In this document: positions 8,448 through 17,625 of the stretch, one piece after another
How the letters are laid out: each line of letters starts with the position of its first letter
How positions within the stretch are numbered: position 1 is the first letter of the stretch
DNA from: Patescibacteria group bacterium
Lineage (GTDB): Bacteria; Patescibacteriota; Microgenomatia; UBA12405; JAHJSD01
NCBI GenBank assembly: GCA_018830585.1
Contig: JAHJSD010000013.1
Span: forward strand, 1-34,261
Direction: 5' to 3'
DNA: 34,261 nt
Notes under the pieces: model-generated
Databases searched by the model: none
What the model saw: only the letters and a program-made list of their open reading frames with translations
What the model was told of the DNA's origin: nothing
Position numbers and translations under genes: made by a program

Positions 8448-9249
8448 AGCTAAAAATGATTGGCTTCATTCCTTTATGGTTTATTTGGTTTGGGCTCGGA
8501 TGATCTGGCTAAGGCAGTTAGCTTACCGTTTTAACTCTTTTTTCAGTTCTTTGGGTTCAATTTTTTGGCTTGCCGGGAGCCTGCTGACGCTTAATCTTAT
8601 TTTCGGAAAGGTTCATTCTTTGGCCGGCTGGGATTGGCAGAGTATGCTGGTTCTCTATGGCGTTTATAACCTCTGGTGGGGGATAATGGTTGCTTTTTTT
8701 AATGGTGGTTTGGCCATTAGCTCGCGGGTTAGAATGGGTTCGTTGGATAAAATTATGCTTTGGCCGGGAAAAGTCTTTTTTTACGCCTCGATGAAGTTCG
8801 AGCCCGAGCTTTTAACTCACTTTTTATTTGGACTGATAGTTTTGATCGCCGCGCTAATCAGGTCCGGTTTATCAATTTCAATCTCCAACCTTGGTCCTTT
8901 TATTATTTTAATGATTAATAGCTGGCTGTTGATTTTCTTTATCTCCGTTATTTTTGGTGCCACCGCTTTTTGGTTTATTGAAAATTCACATCTGACTAAT
9001 TTGTTTTGGGTTTGGGAGTCATTGGCGAAATATCCCCGTCAGTTTTTTATCCATTATAAATTGCTTTATTTAGCCGTCTATACTATTTTACCGGTTGTTT
9101 TCATCGCCGTCGTACCGGCCGAAGTCCTTTTGAGTAGGTCCAACTGGTTTTTGGTCGCTGGGTCTTTTTTAGTCACCCTGATAGCGGCTTTTTTGGCAAA
9201 AACCATTTGGCGCTTGGGTTTAAAAAGATATTCGGGAGTTTCCATCTAA
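8428..9249 (+). CDS. ABC-2 type transporter permease (second subunit)
   Basis: Multi-TM; overlaps the previous permease; resembles COG3694/DUF990-type permeases. Confidence 0.85.
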   Translation: MKQWVIEAKNDWLHSFMVYLVWARMIWLRQLAYRFNSFFSSLGSIFWLAGSLLTLNLIFGKVHSLAGWDWQSMLVLYGVYNLWWGIMVAFFNGGLAISSRVRMGSLDKIMLWPGKVFFYASMKFEPELLTHFLFGLIVLIAALIRSGLSISISNLGPFIILMINSWLLIFFISVIFGATAFWFIENSHLTNLFWVWESLAKYPRQFFIHYKLLYLAVYTILPVVFIAVVPAEVLLSRSNWFLVAGSFLVTLIAAFLAKTIWRLGLKRYSGVSI

Positions 9250-9250
9250 G

Positions 9251-10261
9251 ATGAAAAAAGTTTTAGTTATCTGCGGCCCGACGGCTACCGGAAAAACCTC
9301 GGTCGGAATAAGTTTGGCCAAAAAATTTAACGGCGAAATTGTTTCTGCTGATTCCCGGCAGATCTACCAAGGGTTAGATATTGGCACAGGTAAGGACCTT
9401 GATGAAAAATCAAAGTCCAAATATCAAATATCAAAAATAAATACCAAAAATCAAAAGCTCAAGGTTGGCTGGTATCCGATCGATGGTGTTCCGGTTTGGC
9501 TTTTAGACATAGTTTCCCCGAAGGTCCAATTTAATGTTGCCGACTGGCTATCTTGTGCCGATTTGGCAATTGAAGATATTTGGCGCAGAAATAAACTGCC
9601 GATTATTGTTGGCGGCACCGGTTTTTATATTAAAGCTCTGACCGATGATTTGGAAACTTTAGCCATTCCTCCGGACTGGGGATTGAGAAAAAAATTAGAG
9701 AGCCTTTCTTTACCTGAATTGCAGAAAAGGCTAACAGAAGTTAATGCGGAAGCTTTTGAAAAAATGAACTCTTCCGATCAGGCCAACCCAAGAAGGCTGA
9801 TCCGCAAGATAGAAATTAGCCTTGCTAAAAGAAAAAACCTCCTCGTTGCCCTATCGGGGCGAACGTCTTGTACCAGAAGACCAATTCCTCCACGTATTGA
9901 GATAAACTTTTTATCAATAGGGCTAACCGCATCGAGAAAAATAATTTATCAAAAAATAGATTTCCGCGTAAAGGATAGGATTAAAGCGGGTCTTATTGAT
10001 GAGATAAAATCTCTTTTAGAGAAAGGTTTTTCTTGGGCAGATCCCGGAATGGACACCCTTGCTTACAGAGAGTTCCGGCTTTTTGTTGAAGGAGAAGAAA
10101 CTTTTAAACAGGCAACCGAAAGGTGGTTTTTAGATGAATGTCATTATTCTAAAAGGCAGCAGACTTGGTTTAAAAAGCAAAAAGATATTCGCTGGTTTGA
10201 TATTTCCAAAAAGGGGTTCCGGTCTGAAATAGCAAAGCTGGTAGAAAGATGGTATATTTAA
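9251..10261 (+). CDS. miaA: tRNA dimethylallyltransferase
   Basis: 'VICGPTATGKTSVGISLAKKFNGEIVSADSRQIYQGLDIGTGK', 'IIVGGTGFYIKALTDDL'. Carries a low-complexity repeat-encoded insert (EKSKSKYQISKINTKNQKLKV). Confidence 0.95.
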   Translation: MKKVLVICGPTATGKTSVGISLAKKFNGEIVSADSRQIYQGLDIGTGKDLDEKSKSKYQISKINTKNQKLKVGWYPIDGVPVWLLDIVSPKVQFNVADWLSCADLAIEDIWRRNKLPIIVGGTGFYIKALTDDLETLAIPPDWGLRKKLESLSLPELQKRLTEVNAEAFEKMNSSDQANPRRLIRKIEISLAKRKNLLVALSGRTSCTRRPIPPRIEINFLSIGLTASRKIIYQKIDFRVKDRIKAGLIDEIKSLLEKGFSWADPGMDTLAYREFRLFVEGEETFKQATERWFLDECHYSKRQQTWFKKQKDIRWFDISKKGFRSEIAKLVERWYI

Positions 10262-10276
10262 GAAGAAACACTTTCT

Positions 10277-11278
10277 ATGGCTATGGCAAAAGAAATTAAG
10301 AAAGTTGAAATTTCCAGAAAGACGATTATCTTTCTGGCTCTTTTTTTGACTTTAATCTGGTTTTTATACCAGATAAAAGATATCTTGTTGGCCCTTTTTA
10401 TTTCCCTGATTTTGGTAGGCGCCCTTAACCCGTTGGTAACCAGGTTGGAAAAAAAAGGAGTGGCCCGCTGGTCGGCGATTTTCTTTTTTTACTCTCTGAT
10501 ATTGATAGTCTTGCTTTTAGCAATTGCCGGGTTGGTTCCTCCTTTAGTGGAGCAAACCGGGCTTTTGGTCCAGGCGATAACCAATCTTTCCGGCAAACTT
10601 TCGTTTTTGGGGCTGTCTTCCGAAATCTTGCAGTCTCAGCTTCAGGGTTTAGGTGGCTTGCCCTCTCAGATAGCGAAACTGGTGTTTTCTGTTTTCTCGA
10701 ATATTGCCGCAATTTTAGCTATTTTGATAATCACTTTTTATCTGCTTTTGGAACATAAAAATTTAGACCGTTATCTTTTTTCCGTTTTCGGCTCTAAAGG
10801 AAAAGACAGGGCCAAAGCGGTTGTCGAGAAGTTAGAAGAAAAAATGGGCAGCTGGGTTCGGGCTCAACTGCTTTTAATGACCATCATTGGTTTGCTCTCC
10901 TATTTGGGCTTTAAACTTTTGGGATTGAAGTTCGCTCTCCCGTTAGCGATTCTGGCAGGTTTTTTAGAACTGGTACCCAACATCGGTCCGACAATCGCTG
11001 CCATTCCGGCTATTTTGGTTGGTTTGATGGTTTCTCCTCTGATAGCCTTTTTGACCTTAGCCTGGTGTCTCATTATCCAGCAATTGGAAAACAGCCTGAT
11101 TGTTCCGAAATTGATGCAAAAATCTGTCGGCGTCAATCCCTTAATAACGATTCTGTCCTTGGCAATCGGTTTTAAGTTGGCCGGAATTAAGGGCGCTGTT
11201 TTGGCAGTGCCGATCTATTTGATGGTGGAGACCTTTTGGTTAGAGCGGAAGTTTTTTAAAAAAACCAAAGGTGAGTAA
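10277..11278 (+). CDS. AI-2E family transporter / permease
   Basis: Multi-TM; 'FLELVPNIGPTIAAIPAILVGL' signature of AI-2E (PerM/YdiK) proteins. Confidence 0.9.
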   Translation: MAMAKEIKKVEISRKTIIFLALFLTLIWFLYQIKDILLALFISLILVGALNPLVTRLEKKGVARWSAIFFFYSLILIVLLLAIAGLVPPLVEQTGLLVQAITNLSGKLSFLGLSSEILQSQLQGLGGLPSQIAKLVFSVFSNIAAILAILIITFYLLLEHKNLDRYLFSVFGSKGKDRAKAVVEKLEEKMGSWVRAQLLLMTIIGLLSYLGFKLLGLKFALPLAILAGFLELVPNIGPTIAAIPAILVGLMVSPLIAFLTLAWCLIIQQLENSLIVPKLMQKSVGVNPLITILSLAIGFKLAGIKGAVLAVPIYLMVETFWLERKFFKKTKGE

Positions 11279-11609
11279 GCCAGATTCTGTTCTTCCGAAT
11301 CTTCAAAGAAACCCGGAATAAGTTCATCTATCTAATGCTCTCTACCTGGCGCTTTCCCCAAAATTTTAGGGGTAGAGGGAGGCTCTCGGCGCCTTTTTGA
11401 GATTGCTCAAGGGAGGGTTGCCCGTTTCACTTCATCTACCTAAGCGTTTAAGCTTTTGGCAGAATCTTCGTCACTGTGGCCCTATCTCTTCCCGGCTTTA
11501 CGTCGGGAGTTCCGTCTTGCGTTGGAACACCTTTGCCTCCGTGAGTCTGGACTTTCCTACCCACCAAAAGCTTACGCATTTAGGCGGGTCGAACTTCCTG
11601 ACCTTTGGT
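11264..11609 (-). ncRNA. rnpB: RNase P RNA
   Basis: Minus strand contains GGTAGGAAAGTCCAGACTCACGGAGGC, GGGAAGAGATAGGGCCACAGTGACG, AGATGAACTTATTC and GAACAGAATCTGGCTTAC. P1 helix ACCAAAGGT/ACCTTTGGT closes the RNA; followed by a T-tract on the minus strand. Confidence 0.95.
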
Positions 11610-11615
11610 GATCTG

Positions 11616-11644
11616 ATTATACTACAGTTATAGGATATCTTCAA
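11616..11644 (-). promoter_or_regulatory. rnpB promoter
   Basis: Minus strand TTGAAG - 17 nt - TATAAT, about 7 nt upstream of the inferred RNA 5' end. Confidence 0.75.
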
Positions 11645-11744
11645 GATTCAGTTTTCCCGTTCAAACCCGACTAATCACTCTTCTTCGATTTCGGAACAAG
11701 GGTTCTCTATTATTAACATTTCTCCATCGGGTCCGGTAAGAAGT

Positions 11745-12075
11745 AATGTATCACACACCGATCACACACCAGGTGTGTGTTAGGTTGACACATCGGGAAT
11801 TGTTTCCAAAATACCCCGCGCCAGGGCGGGAAAGTGTATTTTATTCTTCGAGCAACGTCGAGAAGAATTTGTTAAATAAATTCGATCCTGGAAACGAAAG
11901 ACTTAAAACGATCCAGGATCGTGACCTCTTTATTTTCTCTGTTACCCCGAGCTTTTCCCTGCCACCTTGACCCCCTATTTCCCCTGTCGCCCTGATCTTC
12001 CCTTTCCGCCATTTCTCGCCTCGCTGGGCGGTTGAAGCGGGCCGGCAGGAGTGAAGTACCGTAAGGCTTTAGCCA
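11745..12075. repeat. composite REP-like repeat cluster
   Basis: CACACACCAGGTGTGTGTTAGGTTGACACATCGGGAATTG followed by CGATCCTGG...CGATCCAGGATCGTGACC and CTCGCCTCGCTGGGCGGTTGAAGCGGG motifs, all recurring elsewhere. Confidence 0.8.
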
Positions 12076-12146
12076 GTGGTATTTCATTTCACCAGTTTCA
12101 AACCCTCTTTCTTCACCGGAAATGGTATAAATAAAGCAGGAAAATC

Positions 12147-13688
12147 ATGCTTGCCAAAATTTATTCCGTTGCCAATAAAGGTTTAGAAACGATAAAGATA
12201 GAGGTTGAAGTGGATGTGGCAAAGAAAGGCTTTCCCAGTCTTCAGATTGTCGGTTTGCCCAGCAAAGCGGTTGAAGAAGCCAAAGAAAGGGTCAGAACGG
12301 CGATCGTTAACTCCGGAATCGATTTTCCCAGCCGGTCAAAAGTAATTATCAATCTTGCTCCGGCAGATGTAGTCAAGGAGGGTTCCTGTTATGATTTACC
12401 GATTGCCTTAGCTGTCTTATTGGCTTCCGGTCAGATAAGAAACGACCCATTGTTGTTTAAAGAAAGTTTGTTTTATGGCGAACTCTCCTTGGACGGCAGC
12501 CTAAGACACACCAAGGGGGTTTTTCTTTTAGCCGCTTTTGCCAAAGATGAAAATTTTAAAAATATTTTTGTCCCTCCGGATTCTGCCAACGAAGCCGCTT
12601 GTTTAAGCAAGCCAATAGTTTACCCGGTTTTTTCTTTGACTAAATTGTTGGTTCACCTAACCGGTCTTGAAAAAATAAGACCGCTTAAAAAAGTATCGGT
12701 TTCGCAGCTGCTTAAAAATCCGGAATCGGAATTTGATATGGCCGACGTTGTTGGTCAATATCAGGCCAAAAGAGCTTTGGAAATTGCCGCCGCCGGCGAT
12801 CACAATGTTTTTATGAAAGGGCCTCCGGGGTCAGGTAAAACTATGTTAGCCCGGGCAATGACCGGAATAATGCCCCCTTTAACAGAAGAGGCATCTTTAG
12901 AAGTGACCAAAATTTATTCTTTAACCGGGAACCTCAAGCCGGGCGAGTTTATTGTTAAAGAAAGACCTTTCAGGGCGCCCCACCATACTATCAGCCGGGT
13001 CGGCCTGATTGGCGGCGGCAGTAAACTGCAACCCGGAGAAGTAAGCATGGCCCACCGGGGAATTTTATTTTTGGACGAAATTTCCGAATTTCCAAGGAGT
13101 GTCATCGAGTCTTTGCGCCAGCCGATAGAAGACCGCCGGGTGACAATCAGCCGGGCTTTGGGAACGGCCACTTTTCCGTCTACCTTCTTAATGGTGGCGG
13201 CCAGCAACCCTTGTCCCTGCGGCTTCTTGGGTCACCCTGAGAAAGCCTGCCGCTGTTTGCCCGGAGACATTGCCCGCTACCGGCGGAAAATATCCGGACC
13301 GATTTTAGACCGGATCGACATTCATATCGAGGTTCCGGCCGTGCCGGCGGGGAAACTGACGGACAAAAATAATTTTAGCGAGTCTTCGGCTTTGATCAGA
13401 AAGAGAGTTATCTTTGCCAGGGAAAGACAGAAAAAGCGGTTTAAAGATACCAATCTCATATCCAATGGTGAAATGAGGACCGAAGAAATCAAGCGGTATT
13501 GTCCTTTAAACACCGATTGTCTTAACCTTTTGCGCCAGGCGGTTTCGCAGAGCAACCTTTCCGCCCGGGCCTATTTTAAGATAATCAAAATTGCCCGTAC
13601 TATTGCCGATTTATCCAACGAGGAAGAAATAAAAATTGCCCATTTGGCAGAAGCTCTGCAGTATCGGCCAAAAGAAGACGACTATTGA
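12147..13688 (+). CDS. comM: YifB/ComM-family Mg chelatase-like AAA+ ATPase
   Basis: N-terminal Lon-like domain, Walker A GPPGSGKTML, 'FRAPHHTISRVGLIGGG...PGEVSMAHRGILFLDEISEFPR', 'AASNPCPCGFLGH'. Confidence 0.96.
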   Translation: MLAKIYSVANKGLETIKIEVEVDVAKKGFPSLQIVGLPSKAVEEAKERVRTAIVNSGIDFPSRSKVIINLAPADVVKEGSCYDLPIALAVLLASGQIRNDPLLFKESLFYGELSLDGSLRHTKGVFLLAAFAKDENFKNIFVPPDSANEAACLSKPIVYPVFSLTKLLVHLTGLEKIRPLKKVSVSQLLKNPESEFDMADVVGQYQAKRALEIAAAGDHNVFMKGPPGSGKTMLARAMTGIMPPLTEEASLEVTKIYSLTGNLKPGEFIVKERPFRAPHHTISRVGLIGGGSKLQPGEVSMAHRGILFLDEISEFPRSVIESLRQPIEDRRVTISRALGTATFPSTFLMVAASNPCPCGFLGHPEKACRCLPGDIARYRRKISGPILDRIDIHIEVPAVPAGKLTDKNNFSESSALIRKRVIFARERQKKRFKDTNLISNGEMRTEEIKRYCPLNTDCLNLLRQAVSQSNLSARAYFKIIKIARTIADLSNEEEIKIAHLAEALQYRPKEDDY

Positions 13689-13734
13689 TTTAAATATTTA
13701 TCATTTCTTGTGCCGTCCAGCCTATTTTTTTGGC

Positions 13735-13795
13735 CGGAAACCGATTAAGAAAACCCCCCCGTTTCTTAGTTCGGAAAAAGGGGAGTTTTCTAACC
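13735..13795. terminator. bidirectional hairpin between convergent genes
   Basis: GAAAACCCCCCCGTTTC...GGAAAAAGGGGAGTTTTC inverted repeat with A/T-rich flanks between comM (+) and the DUF5679 ORF (-). Confidence 0.55.
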
Positions 13796-13806
13796 TTCGA
13801 TACTTC

Positions 13807-13956
13807 TTATTTTGCGGAAACAAACTTGAACATTACTGTTCCGCAGTCAGGACACTTGGCTTTTACAAAAGGTCTACCGTTTTTAGCGGTTCCGTGCTCA
13901 CAGCTGGCATCATCGACATCCTTTTTAGCGCGACATTTTACACAGTAGAAAACCAT
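13807..13956 (-). CDS. DUF5679-like small zinc-ribbon protein (49 aa)
   Basis: Minus-strand ATG...TAA encodes MVFYCVKCRAKKDVDDASCEHGTAKNGRPFVKAKCPDCGTVMFKFVSAK with two CxxC pairs; G-rich SD-like sequence upstream. Below the length cut-off of the supplied ORF track. Confidence 0.85.
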   Translation of the reverse strand: MVFYCVKCRAKKDVDDASCEHGTAKNGRPFVKAKCPDCGTVMFKFVSAK

Positions 13957-14099
13957 TCTTACTTTCACCCCCTTCCAAAGCAGGAAAATTCAAGTAGGCA
14001 CAATATAACATGGTCCAGGCAGGAATTGCAAGTGAAGCTCTCTTGAGGTAACGTCTGGAGGAAAATTTCCGTTCTCCGTCGTTCTGAACCAATGGTGAC

Positions 14100-14360
14100 G
14101 GAAGGTCTTCCCTCGTCATTCTGGGTGTAGCGAAGAATCCCCTAATCTTCGGGTGATTCTTCTCTAAAAGGGGATCTGTCTGCTCGCCTCGCTAAGCGGT
14201 CGAAGCGAGCCTGTGTCTACGCCACACCCCCGGGGTGACCTGCCTGCCGGCAGGCAGGGCTTTTGGCTCCCCGGGGGTGGGTTAATTCGATCCAGGATCG
14301 TGATGGTCTCTATCGTTCGAGTTCCTCGGCCTGAGCCAAGTTGAATTTTTTTGCGGATCC
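14100..14360. repeat. composite repeat cluster
   Basis: GTCATTCTGGGTGTAGCGAAGAATCCCC, GCTCGCCTCGCTAAGCGGTCGAAGCGAGC, CACCCCCGGGGTGACCTGCCTGCCGGCAGGCAGG, CTCCCCGGGGGTGGGTTAATTCGATCCAGGATCGTGA. Confidence 0.8.
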
Positions 14361-14415
14361 CCTTTTCAAAAGGAGAGAGGTAGATACTTTGTGACAGTTG
14401 AGGTTATGAGGTTAT

Positions 14416-14988
14416 ATGATAGAGCTAAAGTTATTAAAACCAAAAAACATGTCAGGAGAATCTTCTGAAATACCAATAAAAGATAGCAGTAAAGAAACAA
14501 TCCGAGGGATTACTTATGAAAGAATACCCTTTCCCACAGAAGGGAGATTTGTTAGGTCTTTTCTGGAAGCTCATCCAGAGATTGCTTTAACGAGAGATTT
14601 ATGGCCAGACTTAATTGAGACGAACAGAAGTCGTCCCGAAGCAACGATATTATTTGCTGGATTTAAGAGATGGAACACAGAGGGCATGATGAGGGGACGA
14701 ACTGTCCACAAGTTAGCTGAACAGCTTGATGATACGATCGGGTTCATTGACTGGATGACTACTACTCATATTGAAGAATTGGTGGCTCGTGGGTTGGCTG
14801 ATCACTTTGAGGATTGTGGATACCAAGGCGTCAAATTATTTGGGGTGTTTCACAGGGGCTATTTTGCCCTTAGGTTGACTAACACACACCAGGCTAACAC
14901 ACACCAGGTGTGTGTTAGGTTGACACATCGGGAATTATTTTCAAAATACCCTACATCAGATGTGGGAAATTCTTCGGGCGCATTATAA
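14416..14988 (+). CDS. hypothetical protein; C-terminus encoded by repeat element
   Basis: 190-aa ORF. Residues from about 'TNTHQANTHQVCVRLTHRELFSKYP' onward are translated repeat sequence identical in style to 11.75 kb and 25.26 kb. Confidence 0.5.
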   Translation: MIELKLLKPKNMSGESSEIPIKDSSKETIRGITYERIPFPTEGRFVRSFLEAHPEIALTRDLWPDLIETNRSRPEATILFAGFKRWNTEGMMRGRTVHKLAEQLDDTIGFIDWMTTTHIEELVARGLADHFEDCGYQGVKLFGVFHRGYFALRLTNTHQANTHQVCVRLTHRELFSKYPTSDVGNSSGAL

Positions 14989-15250
14989 TCTTGAGCAGTT
15001 CGACGAGTTTGCCCTGAGTGAGCCGAAGGGCTCACTGTTGAACTTGTCGAAGGATTATAATCCTGGGGTTTTGTCGAAGGAGTTGAGAAGAATGGTTAAA
15101 ACGGGTTCTCGGCAAGCCTTTGGCTCTGAGCCAAAGTCGAGGGCCTCGAACGTAAGTTTTCCGAGTAACCCTTTCCGGAGCAACCCCCGGAAGTCGGATC
15201 AGTTTCTTTTTTCCTCCGGAATGTTTCAGAGGCCCGAAAGCAGGACAGCC
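14876..15250. repeat. composite REP-like repeat cluster
   Basis: CACACACCAGGCTAACACACACCAGGTGTGTGTTAGGTTGACACATCGGGAATTATTTTCAAAATACCC plus GTTCGACGAGTTTGCCCTGAGTGAGCCGAAGGGCTCACTGTTGAACTTGTCGAAGG hairpin-like sequence. Confidence 0.75.
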
Positions 15251-15350
15251 AAAAAAGTATTTTTCTATTAATCCTTGGGTACAATAAACATCGAAACTCT
15301 AACTCTTTTGTTGACACAATCGACTTTCTGACAGTACAATTAAGTTAATC

Positions 15351-15794
15351 ATGCTTGATAGGGTTTTGTTTATTCTGCTTTTGGTTTGGAACTTGGTTAG
15401 CACCTCTTTTATTTTTTTGCTGGTTTTTTATTACCGTCGCTTGACTAAAGGGGTCAAGCAAGGTAATCTTAAAAGAATTTTGAAGTCGCTTTTAAAACAG
15501 GGAAAGCTTTCTGAAGAAAATTTTAAAGAGCTGGAAAAAAGGATTGTCTGTTTGGAAGGGGAAGAGAAACTTTCTCTGAAAAAGATAGGCTTAGCCAAGT
15601 TTAATCCTTTTTCGGAATTAGGAGGAGATCAAAGTTTTTCCTTAGCGTTATTAAACCGGAAAGACAGCGGGATTGTCGTTACCAGCCTTCATGGTCGCCA
15701 AACTACCAGGATTTATGCTAAACTGGTCGACGGCAAAAAGGAAAAAGTAAAGTTTTCGGCAGAAGAATCTGAGGCGATTAAAAAAGCTTTATAA
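15351..15794 (+). CDS. DUF4446 family membrane-anchored protein
   Basis: N-terminal TM, then 'IGLAKFNPFSELGGDQSFSLALLNRKDSGIVVTSLHGRQTTRIYAKLV'. Confidence 0.85.
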   Translation: MLDRVLFILLLVWNLVSTSFIFLLVFYYRRLTKGVKQGNLKRILKSLLKQGKLSEENFKELEKRIVCLEGEEKLSLKKIGLAKFNPFSELGGDQSFSLALLNRKDSGIVVTSLHGRQTTRIYAKLVDGKKEKVKFSAEESEAIKKAL

Positions 15795-15810
15795 ACCTCA
15801 TTTCATTAAA

Positions 15811-17037
15811 ATGAATAATAAAACTAAAATTTTGTTATTTGGTTTTGGTCTTTATTTTCTAAGCACAGGCTTGTCTTTTGCCGCTTTTTCCAAGACGGAT
15901 TCGATTTCCTCAATGATCTCTCCTGTCGGTGATCAGAAAACCAAAGAGGACGAGCTTAGCCAGGAACAGATTTTCTTTACCGGTCCGAGAGACCAGGAGT
16001 GCCCTATTAACGGAAAGAAATATACTAAAGAACAATTAGCCATTTGGGAGAAGAAAAGGCCTTTGATGGTGATGGTTGAGAACCATGAAAATTCCCGGCC
16101 CCAATCAGGATTATCCCGGGCAGATGTGGTTTACGAGTCGGTGGCAGAGGGCGGTATTACCCGCTTTTTGGGGGTTTATTATTGCGAAGCTACCGAGCCT
16201 TATTCCGGCAAATATGATCTGGGTCCGGTTAGATCGGCCAGAACTTACTTTCTGGATTGGGCTTCGGAATATTCCGATTATCCTTTGTATGTTCATGTCG
16301 GCGGAGCCCACTGCAGTTCTAACGGCAGTTACTGTACTACCGACAAAAGGGCCCAAGCCTTGGAGCAAATTGGCCAATATGGCTGGCTTGACCCCGACCA
16401 TAGAAGCGATATGAACCAGTTTGCTCTTAGCTACCGGGAGTGTCGTCGGGAACCGGAGAGGACCGGAGAATCAAGGGCGACCGAACACACGATGTATTGT
16501 GACAGCAACGCTCTTTGGGCTAAGGCGGAATCGCGTGATTTGGCCGCAAAAAACAAAAGCGGCGATTCCTGGGATGAGGATTTCCGCCAGTGGAAGTTTA
16601 AAGATGAAGCCGCTTCAGTCAAAAGAGGCACCGTTTCAAAAATAGAATTCGATTTCTGGGAAAGTTATAGTGATTACCATGTTAAATGGGACTACGACAG
16701 GGAGAAGAATTTGTATTTCCGTTCAAACGGAGATCAGGATCAGAAAGACTTTATCAACAATCAGCCTTTGAGCGCAAAAACGGTAGTAATTCAGTTTACT
16801 AAAGAGATTGGTCCGGTCGATGAGCACAAGCATATGCTTTATACCACCATCGGCCAAGGCAAGGCTTTAATTTTCCGGGACGGAGAGGCTATTGAGGGCA
16901 AGTGGAGTAAAGAAACCAGAAAAGAGAGGACTGTCTTTACCGACTCTAAAGGAAAAGAAGTCGAATTCAACCGCGGCCGGATTTGGATTGAAATTCTATC
17001 AAATACTAACGAAGTGGACTACAATGAAGCCGGTTAA
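15811..17037 (+). CDS. DUF3048 domain-containing (YerB-like) secreted protein
   Basis: 'RPLMVMVENHENSRPQSGLSRADVVYESVAEGGITRFLGVYY...LGPVRSARTYFLDWASEY'. Confidence 0.9.
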   Translation: MNNKTKILLFGFGLYFLSTGLSFAAFSKTDSISSMISPVGDQKTKEDELSQEQIFFTGPRDQECPINGKKYTKEQLAIWEKKRPLMVMVENHENSRPQSGLSRADVVYESVAEGGITRFLGVYYCEATEPYSGKYDLGPVRSARTYFLDWASEYSDYPLYVHVGGAHCSSNGSYCTTDKRAQALEQIGQYGWLDPDHRSDMNQFALSYRECRREPERTGESRATEHTMYCDSNALWAKAESRDLAAKNKSGDSWDEDFRQWKFKDEAASVKRGTVSKIEFDFWESYSDYHVKWDYDREKNLYFRSNGDQDQKDFINNQPLSAKTVVIQFTKEIGPVDEHKHMLYTTIGQGKALIFRDGEAIEGKWSKETRKERTVFTDSKGKEVEFNRGRIWIEILSNTNEVDYNEAG

Positions 17038-17623
17038 AACTCTTAAGAGAATTATTGTTTCCGAATCCCGCCTCAAGCTCCTGCAAATTTTTTTTTACAG
17101 TGTGGACGGAATGTTTTATGTCCGGCAATTGACCAGGCTGACAAAAGAGAAACTGAATTCAATCCGCCGGGAACTGCAAAACCTGAAAGCGGCAGGGATC
17201 TTGGAAAGCGAGTGGCGTGGTAACAAGCTTTTTTACTGGATAAATAAAAAGAACCCATTTTATCAGGAAATTTTAGCCATTATCATGAAGACAAAAGGTT
17301 TGGGGGGTAACCTGATTAAATACCGCCAAAAATTAGGCAAGATAAAATTTGTGATTTTTTCCGGCAGGTTTATAACCGGTTTTAGCAGCTTGGGAAAAAA
17401 GGATCTGATTGATCTTTTACTGGTAGGCAAAATTGTTTTGCCCGAGCTGGGAGTCTTGGTAAGAGAAGAGGAAAAAGTAAGAAGTTCGGAGATTAATTAT
17501 ACTGTGATGAATGAGACGGATTTTGCTTTCAGAAAGAAAAATAGAGATCCGTTTTTACTCCAAATCCTGCTCCAGCCCAGAATAATGATTATTGGCAGCG
17601 AAGAAGAAATGGTAAATTTCTAA
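17024..17623 (+). CDS. winged-helix transcriptional regulator-like protein
   Basis: From ATG 17024: MKPVKTLKRIIVSESRLKLLQIFFYSVDGMFYVRQLTRLTKEKLNSIRRELQNLKAAGILESEWRGNKLFYWINKKNPFY. Overlaps the DUF3048 stop by 14 nt; the ORF-track start at 16892 is upstream of this. Confidence 0.75.
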   Translation: MKPVKTLKRIIVSESRLKLLQIFFYSVDGMFYVRQLTRLTKEKLNSIRRELQNLKAAGILESEWRGNKLFYWINKKNPFYQEILAIIMKTKGLGGNLIKYRQKLGKIKFVIFSGRFITGFSSLGKKDLIDLLLVGKIVLPELGVLVREEEKVRSSEINYTVMNETDFAFRKKNRDPFLLQILLQPRIMIIGSEEEMVNF

Positions 17624-17625
17624 AA

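Noticed and set aside
11397-11633. Plus-strand ORF of 78 aa
   Set aside because: Lies entirely over RNase P RNA on the opposite strand; spurious.
11778-11810. TTGACA in the repeat tail as a -35 promoter element
   Set aside because: Invariant in the repeat but no acceptable -10 (AAAATA at best) 16-18 nt downstream, so promoter activity is not supported by sequence alone.
11746-11970. ORF of 74 aa (MYHTPITHQVCVRLTHRELF...)
   Set aside because: Translation of repeat sequence; the same peptide appears at other repeat copies.
17023-17623. Start of the winged-helix gene at 16892 as in the ORF track
   Set aside because: The upstream extension overlaps deep into the DUF3048 gene; ATG 17024 gives a compact overlap and a protein-like N-terminus.
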